Of a DNA stretch of 6,089 nucleotides, positions 1-5,578 are shown piece after piece. Origin of the DNA: Flemingiibacterium sp045632605. Its GTDB lineage: Bacteria > Bacillota > Clostridia > Oscillospirales > CAG-272. A model generated the notes under the pieces. The model ran no database searches, was not told the DNA's origin, and saw only the letters and a program-made list of their open reading frames with translations. The translations under genes and the position numbers were made by a program. Numbering within the stretch: position 1 is the stretch's first letter; the number at the start of each line of letters is the position of its first letter. Where the stretch lies: positions 1 through 6,089 of the forward strand of contig JAZQXA010000013.1 in assembly GCA_045632605.1 (NCBI GenBank), in the 5' to 3' direction.

Positions 1-101
1 AAGAAACAACCGCAGCTGAAGAAGAAACAACCGCAGCTGAAGAAGAAACAACTGCACCTGTAAACGGTGGCCGTGAAAACCAGATTCCTGTGCTTGGTTG
101 A
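1..101 (+). CDS. 3' end of a protein with Glu-Thr-Thr-Ala repeats (partial, 5' end outside window)
   Basis: Only the last 32 codons are present; the reading frame is taken from base 3 and stops with TGA at 99-101. This frame is chosen because the other two forward frames stop inside the repeat or at 61-63 and would give Lys/Gln/Pro-rich protein, whereas this one gives the acidic E-T-T-A-A-E-E repeat familiar as wall or periplasm-like linkers in clostridial secreted and membrane proteins. After the repeat comes a short non-repetitive tail, APVNGGRENQIPVLG. No sorting motif, membrane segment or catalytic domain is visible in what remains. The function cannot be assigned. A hairpin terminator follows 30 nt after the stop, so this gene is probably transcribed separately from the next operon. 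A repeat-bearing peptide precursor is a remote alternative, because Thr-Thr/Glu-Glu repeats also occur in some graspetide cores, but no ATP-grasp enzyme is seen. Confidence 0.6.
   Translation, partial: ETTAAEEETTAAEEETTAPVNGGRENQIPVLG
3..59 (+). repeat. 21-bp in-frame tandem repeat encoding ETTAAEE
   Basis: Two identical 21-base copies lie at 3-23 and 24-44, followed by a degenerate partial third copy at 45-59 where ACC becomes ACT and GCT becomes CCT. The unit is a multiple of three, so copy-number change would lengthen or shorten the protein without a frameshift. The array continues toward the left edge, so the full copy number is unknown. Confidence 0.85.
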
Positions 102-130
102 TTATAGTATATTTGATTTAAGATAGTTCG

Positions 131-174
131 TTGTGATGGGATGGGATGCTTTATTGCGGCTCATCTCATCACAA
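131..174 (+). terminator. Long hairpin, probable terminator of the upstream gene
   Basis: Bases 131-145 pair with 160-174 over 15 positions, with two G-T wobbles and no bulge, and an inner 3-bp stem can form inside the 14-base loop. The hairpin starts 30 nt after the upstream stop codon. Only a short T run follows (175-177), so termination may be partial, or the structure may serve another role such as mRNA 3' end protection. Confidence 0.6.
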
Positions 175-226
175 TTTGATTAAATGTTAATTATTACTGC
201 GAACGTGTAATCTATTTTACTTTTGT

Positions 227-231
227 GGAGG
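227..231 (+). promoter_or_regulatory. Ribosome binding site that fixes the start of the HprK-like gene
   Basis: GGAGG at 227-231 lies 5 nt upstream of ATG 237. A longer open frame begins with GTG at 225, but that codon overlaps the Shine-Dalgarno sequence itself, so ATG 237 is the likely start. Confidence 0.85.
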
Positions 232-236
232 ATTGT

Positions 237-944
237 ATGAAGCAATACTACCGTGTGGCCGACCTCGTTGTTGAAATGGATAGCTTTGGACGAATTGTAA
301 CTCAGGCGGAGCCGTATCGTATTCCGGATCAGGTAGATGCTGATATTCACATTGTTTCAAACTGGCAGTCTTTTAAAGAAGAATATCCGTATCTTTCCGA
401 TGAAGACTGTGAATATCTTATTTCAGGCTTGTCGTTTTATCATCAGCTTGTGGACTTTGATGGGTTACTGCTCCATTCCTCGGCTGTTATTATGGACGGT
501 AAAGCATATCTGTTTTCCGCGCCGTGCGGAACCGGCAAGTCAACTCATACTTCGCTTTGGATGAAGGCTTTTGGCGAAGACAAGGTTCAGCTCCTTAATG
601 ACGATAAACCGGCTTTGCGTTTTATTGACGGTGAGTGGTTTGCATACGGAACACCGTGGAGCGGTAAATATGATAAGAATATCAATGTCAGAGCACCGAT
701 TGCCGGTATTTGTATGCTTCACCGCGGTGCTGTCAATAAGATTGAACCTTTTGGCGGATTCGCAGCGATTCACGCTCTGATGGAACAGTCAACTCGCGGA
801 AAATCTCCTGACTTTATGAGTAAAATGCTCTCGCTTTTTGATAAGCTCATAACAAAGGTGCCCGTGTGGCGTATGGAATGCAACATGGAGCTTGATGCTG
901 CGATTCTTTCACACAGCATTATGTCGGGCGAATCTAAAAAATAA
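237..944 (+). CDS. HPr kinase-like (HprK/PadeK-type) P-loop protein
   Basis: A 235-residue protein resembling the C-terminal kinase domain of HPr kinase/phosphorylase, without the N-terminal half of classical HprK. A His in LLHSSAV (H80) sits where HprK has its conserved His-Gly before the P-loop. The Walker A motif is APCGTGKST (residues 96-103, K101), NDDK (121-124) occupies the place of the HprK acidic metal-binding strand, and YGTPWSGK (137-144) resembles the loop typical of HprK-related kinases in peptide gene clusters. There is no signal peptide or membrane segment, so it should be cytoplasmic. It is the first gene of a three-gene operon, 26 nt before a PqqD-like gene. Known relatives such as PadeK phosphorylate lasso peptides; the substrate here is unknown. 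Classical HPr Ser46 phosphorylation is unlikely given the length and neighbours. The fold assignment is strong and the function inferred. Confidence 0.8.
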   Translation: MKQYYRVADLVVEMDSFGRIVTQAEPYRIPDQVDADIHIVSNWQSFKEEYPYLSDEDCEYLISGLSFYHQLVDFDGLLLHSSAVIMDGKAYLFSAPCGTGKSTHTSLWMKAFGEDKVQLLNDDKPALRFIDGEWFAYGTPWSGKYDKNINVRAPIAGICMLHRGAVNKIEPFGGFAAIHALMEQSTRGKSPDFMSKMLSLFDKLITKVPVWRMECNMELDAAILSHSIMSGESKK

Positions 945-970
945 TATTATTGTAAAGGAAAATAAAGATT

Positions 971-1234
971 ATGAAACTTAAACCCGGATTTATATTAAGA
1001 GAAGTTGCTGGCTCATGCGTTGTTGTACCGACCGGTGCCGAGCTTAATTTTAACGGCATGATCAGCCTTAACGAAACAGGTAAGTTTATATGGCAGTGCC
1101 TCGAAAATGATACTGATGTTGATTCAATTGTTGCAAAGATAATTTCCGAATATGATACCGATGAATCAACTGCCAAAGGTGCTGTTGAGGCATTTGTTCA
1201 AAAGTTGAGAAGTCATGGATTCCTTGACGAATAA
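971..1234 (+). CDS. PqqD-like small peptide-binding protein
   Basis: An 87-residue protein with the usual size and pattern of the PqqD family: a Gly-Phe-Ile-Leu-Arg-Glu opening strand, the central LNETGKFIWQCLEN segment (residues 34-47), then an acidic helix with a spaced Asp-Thr-Asp-Glu pattern and a C-terminal helix ending in the typical L-x-x-x-G-F-L (residues 78-85). In PqqD and RiPP recognition elements this winged-helix fold binds the leader of a peptide substrate and presents it to a modifying enzyme. The start is supported by AAAGGA at 954-959, 11 nt upstream of the ATG. The gene is sandwiched between an HprK-like kinase and an S24/S26 peptidase and overlaps the latter by 20 nt, suggesting translational coupling and shared work. 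The actual peptide partner is not visible in the window, so chaperone function is inferred from family and context. Confidence 0.82.
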   Translation: MKLKPGFILREVAGSCVVVPTGAELNFNGMISLNETGKFIWQCLENDTDVDSIVAKIISEYDTDESTAKGAVEAFVQKLRSHGFLDE

Positions 1235-1670
1235 AAAAACGGAGCTGGATGCCATAATGCCGCTTTTGCGTGAGCAGCTTGCCGCCGGAGGAACAGTCAC
1301 TTTTTCTCCCCGTGGCGTGAGTATGCTCCCTATGATACGGCAGGGCAGGGATTCAGTAACGCTTTCTCCGGTTAAAGGAAGACTGAAAAAATATGATCTC
1401 CCACTCTATATCAGAGATAACGGACAGTATGTTCTTCACAGAATTGTACGCGTCGGAGAAACATACAGCTGTATGGGGGACAACCAGTATCAGGTGGAAA
1501 ACGGTATACGCCATGACCAGATAATAGGTGTTGTAAGTTCATTCAGCAGGGAAGGACGCACTGTTAAAGTGACAGCACTGTCATATTGGCTGTATTGTCG
1601 GTTCTGGAGCTTCAGACGTTCTGTGCGTATAATTCTTCACGGTATTTTAAAGCGCTTATTCAAAAAATGA
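1215..1670 (+). CDS. S24/S26 family serine peptidase (signal-peptidase/LexA fold)
   Basis: A 151-residue protein with signal peptidase-like boxes: FSPRGVSMLPMI (30-41) with candidate nucleophile Ser36, KKYDLPLYIRDNGQYVLHRIV (59-79) with His75 where bacterial type I signal peptidases usually have Lys, and MGDNQ (87-91) with the conserved Gly-Asp-Asn. A Ser/His arrangement is known from SipW and ER/archaeal signal peptidases. Unlike those, there is no N-terminal membrane anchor; instead the C-terminus (about 121-151) is aromatic and Arg/Lys-rich and could be a peripheral membrane-binding helix. Clostridial relatives of this form are common beside PqqD and HprK-like genes. ATG 1215 overlaps the PqqD gene by 20 nt and has only a weak upstream GAGAAG. 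ATG 1257 is an alternative with GGAG 12 nt upstream but would remove part of the first helix. It may cleave a leader peptide; the substrate is unknown. Confidence 0.78.
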   Translation: MDSLTNKKTELDAIMPLLREQLAAGGTVTFSPRGVSMLPMIRQGRDSVTLSPVKGRLKKYDLPLYIRDNGQYVLHRIVRVGETYSCMGDNQYQVENGIRHDQIIGVVSSFSREGRTVKVTALSYWLYCRFWSFRRSVRIILHGILKRLFKK

Positions 1671-1698
1671 ACGGATAGCACTTGAATTTTGAATATTC

Positions 1699-1744
1699 CA
1701 CAGAAACCCGATGACAGTTTTTTAAAACGATTCGGGTTTTTGTG
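1699..1744 (+). terminator. Rho-independent terminator closing the HprK-PqqD-S24 operon
   Basis: Bases 1699-1711 pair with 1732-1744 over 13 positions with a single G-T wobble and a GC core (CCCG/CGGG), and the 3' arm carries a run of five T (1737-1741). It begins 28 nt after the stop of the peptidase gene. The 20-base loop is large but can fold further through GTTTT/AAAAC. Confidence 0.8.
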
Positions 1745-1834
1745 ATTTATATAGAATTTTGATAAATTTATGATTTTATTTATGAATAATAGAGTTTTTT
1801 GTGAATACACAGATAATTAAAGAATGTTTTTCTA

Positions 1835-1863
1835 TTGACAAGAATGTTAATGTGTGATATAAT
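1835..1863 (+). promoter_or_regulatory. Consensus sigma-A type promoter with extended -10
   Basis: TTGACA (1835-1840) and TATAAT (1858-1863) match the housekeeping consensus at all 12 positions, separated by exactly 17 nt, and TGA directly before the -10 gives an extended -10 element. Upstream DNA (1745-1834) is very AT-rich and could act as an UP element. Transcription should start near 1870, leaving about 90 nt of leader before the adaptor gene. No operator palindrome overlapping the promoter is obvious. Confidence 0.9.
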
Positions 1864-1897
1864 TTAATATGTATAATGCTTTCGTTGGATATTATTA

Positions 1898-1927
1898 TAA
1901 ATGCCGCTTGTCGGCGAATGGCATTTA
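1898..1927 (+). promoter_or_regulatory. Leader hairpin upstream of the tyrosine-kinase operon
   Basis: TAAATGCC (1898-1905) pairs perfectly with GGCATTTA (1920-1927). The loop also contains CGGC, which can pair with GCCG (1903-1906) to make a shorter competing hairpin. The structure lies in the presumed 5' untranslated region, 20 nt before the ribosome binding site. It has no T run after it, so it is not a simple terminator; mRNA stabilisation or a protein-binding site are possible. No known riboswitch class is recognised. Confidence 0.55.
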
Positions 1928-1946
1928 CTTAATATATTATTTCTTC

Positions 1947-1954
1947 AAAGGGGA
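1947..1954 (+). promoter_or_regulatory. Strong ribosome binding site of the adaptor gene
   Basis: AAAGGGGA at 1947-1954 sits 5 nt before ATG 1960. It is close to the consensus and free of the leader hairpin, consistent with a well-expressed first gene. Confidence 0.8.
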
Positions 1955-1959
1955 CTATT

Positions 1960-2826
1960 ATGAACTACCACGCTACAAACGAGATGAGTGAGATCGATGC
2001 TATCGAAATCGACTTGTTTGATTTGATAAGACTGCTTTGGCAGAAATTATGGATAATTATTTTGTCTATGATTCTTTGCGGTGCAATTGCATTTTCATTT
2101 GCTATATTTGCCGTTGCACCCAAATATACAGCATCGGCTATGCTGTATGTTAATAACAGCTCGGCTTCGGTCAGCGGAATACCGATTACAATCAGTTCTT
2201 CGCAGCTTTCCGCTTCAAAAAGCCTTCTCAGTACATATGTGGTTATTCTCAAAACAAGAACTACTCTCGAAATGGCTATGGAAAAAGCAGGTCTTGATTA
2301 TACATACGGACAGCTGCAGGGAATTGTTTCGGCTGAAGCTGTTAATAACACAGATATTTTCAGAATTACAGCCACTTGTCATAGTGCTGACGATGCAAAA
2401 CTTATTGTTGATACGCTTGTTGACATTTTGCCAGACAGAATAGCAGATATTGTTGACGGAAGCTCGGTTCGCGTTGTTGACCGTTCAATCCGTCCGACCG
2501 GTCGCTCGTCGCCATCTTACACGAGATATGCGGTTATCGGTGTTGTTGCGGGACTATTGCTCAGCTGTTTTGCAATAGTTATCGAGGATCTTATGAATAC
2601 AACCGTCCGCGATGAAGAATACCTTAAGCAGAGATACAATATTCCGGTTCTTTCGGTTGTTCCCGAAGCATACAGCGTTTCGAAAAAAGCGTATTATAAA
2701 TATGGCTATAAATCCAGATATAAATACGGTTATCACGGAAGATACGGCTACTACAGGGGTACACGCGGTGACGGATATACTCAGAGCTATGATAATGCTA
2801 ACACAGGAGTTGGTGACGACAAATGA
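1960..2826 (+). CDS. cpsC: Wzz/CpsC-like membrane adaptor (polysaccharide co-polymerase) with Tyr-rich tail
   Basis: A 288-residue protein with the Wzz topology: a cytoplasmic N-terminus (DLFDLIRLLWQK, 18-29), a first membrane segment at about 31-53, an extracytoplasmic domain of about 135 residues, a Pro-containing stretch (179-187) and a second membrane segment at about 189-208. In CpsC/CapA-type proteins the cytoplasmic C-terminus binds and activates the partner BY-kinase and the outer domain influences polysaccharide chain length. The post-membrane segment contains the family-typical YNIPVLSVVPEAY (226-238). Beyond it lies an extension (about 243-277) with 12 tyrosines in Tyr-Gly and Lys-Tyr patterns, which is not expected in an ordinary adaptor and resembles the kinase tail. 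It is the first gene after a consensus promoter, and its stop overlaps the kinase start (ATGA). The family call is firm. Whether it controls a capsule is unknown because no glycosyltransferase is present. Confidence 0.88.
   Translation: MNYHATNEMSEIDAIEIDLFDLIRLLWQKLWIIILSMILCGAIAFSFAIFAVAPKYTASAMLYVNNSSASVSGIPITISSSQLSASKSLLSTYVVILKTRTTLEMAMEKAGLDYTYGQLQGIVSAEAVNNTDIFRITATCHSADDAKLIVDTLVDILPDRIADIVDGSSVRVVDRSIRPTGRSSPSYTRYAVIGVVAGLLLSCFAIVIEDLMNTTVRDEEYLKQRYNIPVLSVVPEAYSVSKKAYYKYGYKSRYKYGYHGRYGYYRGTRGDGYTQSYDNANTGVGDDK
2719..2751 (+). repeat. 33-nt segment shared with the kinase tail (copy A)
   Basis: This segment encodes YKYGYHGRYGY in the adaptor tail and matches 3678-3710 in the kinase gene at 28 of 33 bases, including an identical run of 14. 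Three of the five differing codons change the residue or its codon only slightly, and both copies are in frame. Confidence 0.8.
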
Positions 2827-3845
2827 ATCAGAAGCAGACAAACGAAACAAAAATGAATAATAAGAAAAATCTGCGCAGTCAGGAAAACGGCATCAAGCTT
2901 GAGAATGACGCTGTGTCGAACACCCAGCCGGACAAGAAAAATGATAAAGCGAAAAACAAAAAAGAAGCAAAGGCCAACAAAAATAAGTCAGGTCCTTCGC
3001 TTGAGGAAATTGCGGCAACCATCGGAAGAAAGCGTTCGTTCGCAATGGCAGAAGCTCACAAGCGTCTTCGCACCAACATAATGTTCAGTTTTGCCGATGA
3101 AAGCGAATGCCATATCATCGGTGTTACAAGTGCGATGGCACATGAGGGTAAAACAACAACCGCGGTGAATCTTGCGTATGACCTCATGAAGGCAGGAAAA
3201 AATACACTTCTTATTGACGCGGATATGCGTCTTTCGCGCATTCCTAAGTTGCTTGGCGTTGATGTTACCCCCGGACTCAGCAATATGCTTGTGGGAAAGA
3301 GTGATAGCCCCAATGTTATCAGAGTTGCCGATTCGCAAGACGGACTTCAGGTTATAACTTGCGGCGATATTCCTCCGAACCCGACGGAGCTTCTTTCTTC
3401 GAAGAGATTTGAGCTTCTGCTTGCGGCTCTCCGAAAAACATATGAATATATCATCATCGACTTGCCTCCTGTTGCCGAAGTTTCTGATGCACTTATTGCA
3501 TCAAAGCTTATTGACGGAATGATAGTCGTTGTAAGACAGGAATATGTTGACAAGCGTCTTCTTGATGATACAATCCATCAGCTTAATCTCAGTGGTGCAC
3601 GCATTCTCGGTCTTGTAATGACCTGCGCACAGTTTAAAACAAAATACGGAAAATATAAATATAAGAAGCCGGGCAGTTATAAATACGGTTACCGCGGAAA
3701 TTATGGCTACGGTTACGGAAAATACGGCGGCTACTATTCTCGCAGTGCTCACAGACACCGTTCAGGCTACAGTTACGGCTATGCATATCAGCATCACTAC
3801 GAAAATCAGCATAACAATTCGCATAGCAAAAACAGAGATAACTGA
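2823..3845 (+). CDS. cpsD: CpsD/CapB-like bacterial tyrosine kinase (BY-kinase)
   Basis: A 340-residue cytoplasmic kinase. All BY-kinase signatures are present: an E-x2-K-x2-R version of the oligomerisation motif (E77, K80, R83; usually E-x2-R-x2-R), Walker A SAMAHEGKTT (103-112, K110), Walker A' LLIDADMR (129-136), and Walker B IIIDLPP (210-216, D213). The protein is longer than the roughly 230 residues usual for CpsD. It has a Lys/Asn-rich, probably disordered N-terminal extension of about 57 residues and a C-terminal tail (275-326) with 17 tyrosines, well above the usual small cluster. The tail also carries His-rich stretches. Tail tyrosines are the expected autophosphorylation sites, transferred between neighbouring subunits. 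ATG 2823 overlaps the adaptor stop and has GGTGA/AGGAG upstream. ATG 2853 is a possible internal start that would shorten only the extension. The kinase should need the adjacent adaptor for activation and the next gene for dephosphorylation. Confidence 0.92.
   Translation: MNQKQTNETKMNNKKNLRSQENGIKLENDAVSNTQPDKKNDKAKNKKEAKANKNKSGPSLEEIAATIGRKRSFAMAEAHKRLRTNIMFSFADESECHIIGVTSAMAHEGKTTTAVNLAYDLMKAGKNTLLIDADMRLSRIPKLLGVDVTPGLSNMLVGKSDSPNVIRVADSQDGLQVITCGDIPPNPTELLSSKRFELLLAALRKTYEYIIIDLPPVAEVSDALIASKLIDGMIVVVRQEYVDKRLLDDTIHQLNLSGARILGLVMTCAQFKTKYGKYKYKKPGSYKYGYRGNYGYGYGKYGGYYSRSAHRHRSGYSYGYAYQHHYENQHNNSHSKNRDN
3678..3710 (+). repeat. 33-nt segment shared with the adaptor tail (copy B)
   Basis: This segment encodes YKYGYRGNYGY in the kinase tail (residues 286-296) and is the partner of 2719-2751, with five base differences. 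It lies inside a longer Tyr-Gly repeat region (about 3645-3800), so independent low-complexity drift could contribute to the match. Confidence 0.8.
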
Positions 3846-3847
3846 TA

Positions 3848-4630
3848 ATGTCAGACATATATGTGGAGCAAACCCTCGACGGCGGTATGCGTATAGATTT
3901 TCATACGCATATACTTCCGCAGGTCGATGACGGCAGTCAATCGGTCGACGAGAGTTTGCAGATGATAAGAACTCTCAAAAACTCCGGCGTAACCTGCATA
4001 GCTTTGACTCCGCATTTCTATCCTCAAAGGGATAACCCCGAACAGTTCCTCTTAAGACGTGACCGCGCTTTTTCAAGGCTGCATGAAGCTCTCAAAAATT
4101 CTTCGGATATTTCTGACGTACATATTATTCCGGGCGCAGAGATTGAATATTTTGCCGGTATCACCTGTATGAAGGATTATCCGGAGCTTAAGCTTGGAGA
4201 ATCCCAGTGTTTACTTGTTGAAATGCCGTTCGGTGTTTGGACTTCGCAAATGGTTGACGATATTCTCCAGCTTAACAGCTTTGGCGGATGCCGCATTGTT
4301 ATTGCCCACGTTGAGCGTTATCTTTTTGAACAAAAAAAGGACGTTATAAATGTTCTTCTCGACAATGGTGTGGTTATGCAGTCAAATGCTTCGTTCTTCA
4401 TTGAACGCAGAACTTCAAGATTTGCGATGAAAATGCTGAAACGCGGATGGATACATATTCTCGGTACTGACTGTCACAGCATGACAGTGCGTCCTCCCAA
4501 TATTTCAGGAGCTTTTGAAGCTATAGCAAAGCGGCTTGGCAGCGATACTGTTGACCGAATGATGGCTTATGCATACGATTTGCTAAGACAGGATATACAT
4601 AGTGCGGACACAGTTCCGTTGTCGGTTTAA
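3848..4630 (+). CDS. cpsB: CpsB/YwqE-like PHP-family tyrosine-protein phosphatase
   Basis: A 260-residue protein with the complete metal-binding set of the PHP phosphatases that dephosphorylate BY-kinases. DFHTHILPQVDDG (17-29) supplies H19 and H21, TPHFY supplies H56, PGAEIEY supplies E98, AHVERY (153-158) supplies H154, E156 and R157, and GTDCH (206-210) supplies D208 and H210. The enzyme is expected to be cytoplasmic and manganese-dependent. Family members usually begin almost directly with the first His motif. Here the frame starts 13 codons earlier at ATG 3848, 2 nt after the kinase stop, with a weak AGAGA 9 nt upstream. ATG 3887 gives a more canonical N-terminus but has GGAG 18 nt away, which is too far, so the longer form is preferred. 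The order adaptor-kinase-phosphatase makes a full phosphorylation cycle in one operon. Confidence 0.92.
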   Translation: MSDIYVEQTLDGGMRIDFHTHILPQVDDGSQSVDESLQMIRTLKNSGVTCIALTPHFYPQRDNPEQFLLRRDRAFSRLHEALKNSSDISDVHIIPGAEIEYFAGITCMKDYPELKLGESQCLLVEMPFGVWTSQMVDDILQLNSFGGCRIVIAHVERYLFEQKKDVINVLLDNGVVMQSNASFFIERRTSRFAMKMLKRGWIHILGTDCHSMTVRPPNISGAFEAIAKRLGSDTVDRMMAYAYDLLRQDIHSADTVPLSV

Positions 4631-4633
4631 ATT

Positions 4634-5545
4634 ATGAAAAGCAATACCAAACTTAAATATATAATTTTACTTTGTATCTGTATCAACTGTATAGGTATTT
4701 GTCTGTATCTGAATTTTGCATATCAAACTGAAATGAAGGATGACAGCAATACGCTCGATTCTCTCCGCGATGCAATAAAAGAGTTTGAATCGAATGCGGC
4801 CGACAACGAAAGTGATTCGGAATCAACTGATACCGAAAGGGCAGAGCCCGATACGGATACAGCTGATCCCGAAACGATTGAGATTCCGGATGATACGGAT
4901 GAAACCACTGCTAAACCGCAGGTTTACAATCCTTCGGCTACACTTAATTTTGATAAGCTGTGGGCGGTTAATCCCGAAATTCATGCCTGGCTCGAAATAA
5001 AGGGAACCAGAATCGACTATCCTATTCTTCAAAGCAAGAATTACGATAAAAAATATCTTAATACCGGCTTTGATGGTTCGGCTTATGTTGGCGGAGCACT
5101 GTTTACTCAGGCTTCGTATAACGGTACTGATTTTAATGATCCGGTTACTGTTATTTACGGGCATACGATGCGTTCTGGCTCGATGTTCGGTAAGCTTCAG
5201 AGCATATATTCCGATTCTGCGTCTTTTAAAGAACACAGCGATATTCTGATCTATCTCCCAGGAGTACAGCGGCATTATACAGTTTTTGCTGCTGTGCCAT
5301 ATGATGCGATTCATATACTTCAGGCATATGATTTTTCAAAACCCTATTGGTATAAGCGCTTCTTTTCAGATGTGAAGCGTATACGTGAAATAGGTGCTAA
5401 TTTTAATAAAGAAGCGTTTCCCGAGGAGGGTGACCGTGTTATTATTCTCTCGGTGTGCTTAAACGAGGATGCTGCCAGAAGGTATCTTGTGATGGCAGTA
5501 TGCAGTGAGGATCTCGCTGACAACGGTGCGGCTCTCGAAAATTAA
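4634..5545 (+). CDS. srtB: Class B sortase
   Basis: A 303-residue transpeptidase anchored by an uncleaved N-terminal membrane helix (about 8-28). An acidic Asp/Glu/Thr/Ser-rich linker (about 35-95) lifts the catalytic domain off the membrane. The sortase domain (about 104-292) contains WLEIKGTRIDYPILQ (119-133), the catalytic His in YGHTM (H177), catalytic Cys in LSVC (C275), and Arg283 of the RRYLV segment, with class B spacing. The usual TLSTC signature is changed to ILSVC. Sortases cleave surface proteins at a C-terminal motif and join them to peptidoglycan or to each other. The gene starts 3 nt after the phosphatase stop without a clear Shine-Dalgarno sequence, which points to translational coupling. 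The next gene encodes a secreted protein that could be its substrate. The alternative, a pilin-polymerising sortase, is less likely because the class B features are clear. Confidence 0.9.
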   Translation: MKSNTKLKYIILLCICINCIGICLYLNFAYQTEMKDDSNTLDSLRDAIKEFESNAADNESDSESTDTERAEPDTDTADPETIEIPDDTDETTAKPQVYNPSATLNFDKLWAVNPEIHAWLEIKGTRIDYPILQSKNYDKKYLNTGFDGSAYVGGALFTQASYNGTDFNDPVTVIYGHTMRSGSMFGKLQSIYSDSASFKEHSDILIYLPGVQRHYTVFAAVPYDAIHILQAYDFSKPYWYKRFFSDVKRIREIGANFNKEAFPEEGDRVIILSVCLNEDAARRYLVMAVCSEDLADNGAALEN

Positions 5546-5563
5546 TATAATGAAATTTTATTG

Positions 5564-5570
5564 TAAGGAG
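5564..5570 (+). promoter_or_regulatory. Strong ribosome binding site of the secreted-protein gene
   Basis: TAAGGAG at 5564-5570 lies 8 nt before ATG 5579. It is the best Shine-Dalgarno sequence after that of the adaptor gene, suggesting high expression of the last visible gene relative to the sortase, which lacks one. Confidence 0.8.
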
Positions 5571-5578
5571 ATTTTACC

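Noticed and set aside
184..210. Eight-codon ORF between the first terminator and the HprK-like gene, considered as a tiny precursor peptide
   Set aside because: It has no ribosome binding site and no conserved or repeated residues, and is expected by chance in AT-rich DNA.
176..213. Possible promoter for the HprK operon (TTGATT or TTAATT with TAATCT)
   Set aside because: Spacings are 26 or 15 nt and the hexamers are poor. A promoter is expected here but none can be supported.
225..239. GTG start at 225 for the HprK-like gene
   Set aside because: The GTG overlaps the GGAGG ribosome binding site that serves ATG 237, so the four extra residues are unlikely to be translated.
237..944. Classical HPr kinase/phosphorylase (hprK) acting in carbon catabolite control
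   Set aside because: The N-terminal domain is missing, the loop after the P-loop differs, and neighbours are PqqD and a peptidase rather than lgt or other usual hprK partners.
1771..1821. Sixteen-codon ORF in the intergenic region
   Set aside because: It lies upstream of the promoter, has no ribosome binding site and AT-rich composition typical of noncoding DNA.
1869..2010. Short ORF starting at the predicted transcription start and overlapping the adaptor gene, considered as a leader peptide
   Set aside because: It could only be translated leaderless, shows no regulatory codon run, and its overlap with the adaptor start looks accidental.
4823..5314. 163-codon open frame on the minus strand opposite the sortase
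   Set aside because: It is antisense to a clear sortase domain, has no recognisable domain and reflects codon bias on the coding strand.
5546..5551. TATAAT just after the sortase stop, considered as an internal promoter for the secreted-protein gene
   Set aside because: No -35 element or extended -10 is present at suitable spacing, and the start point would fall next to the ribosome binding site.
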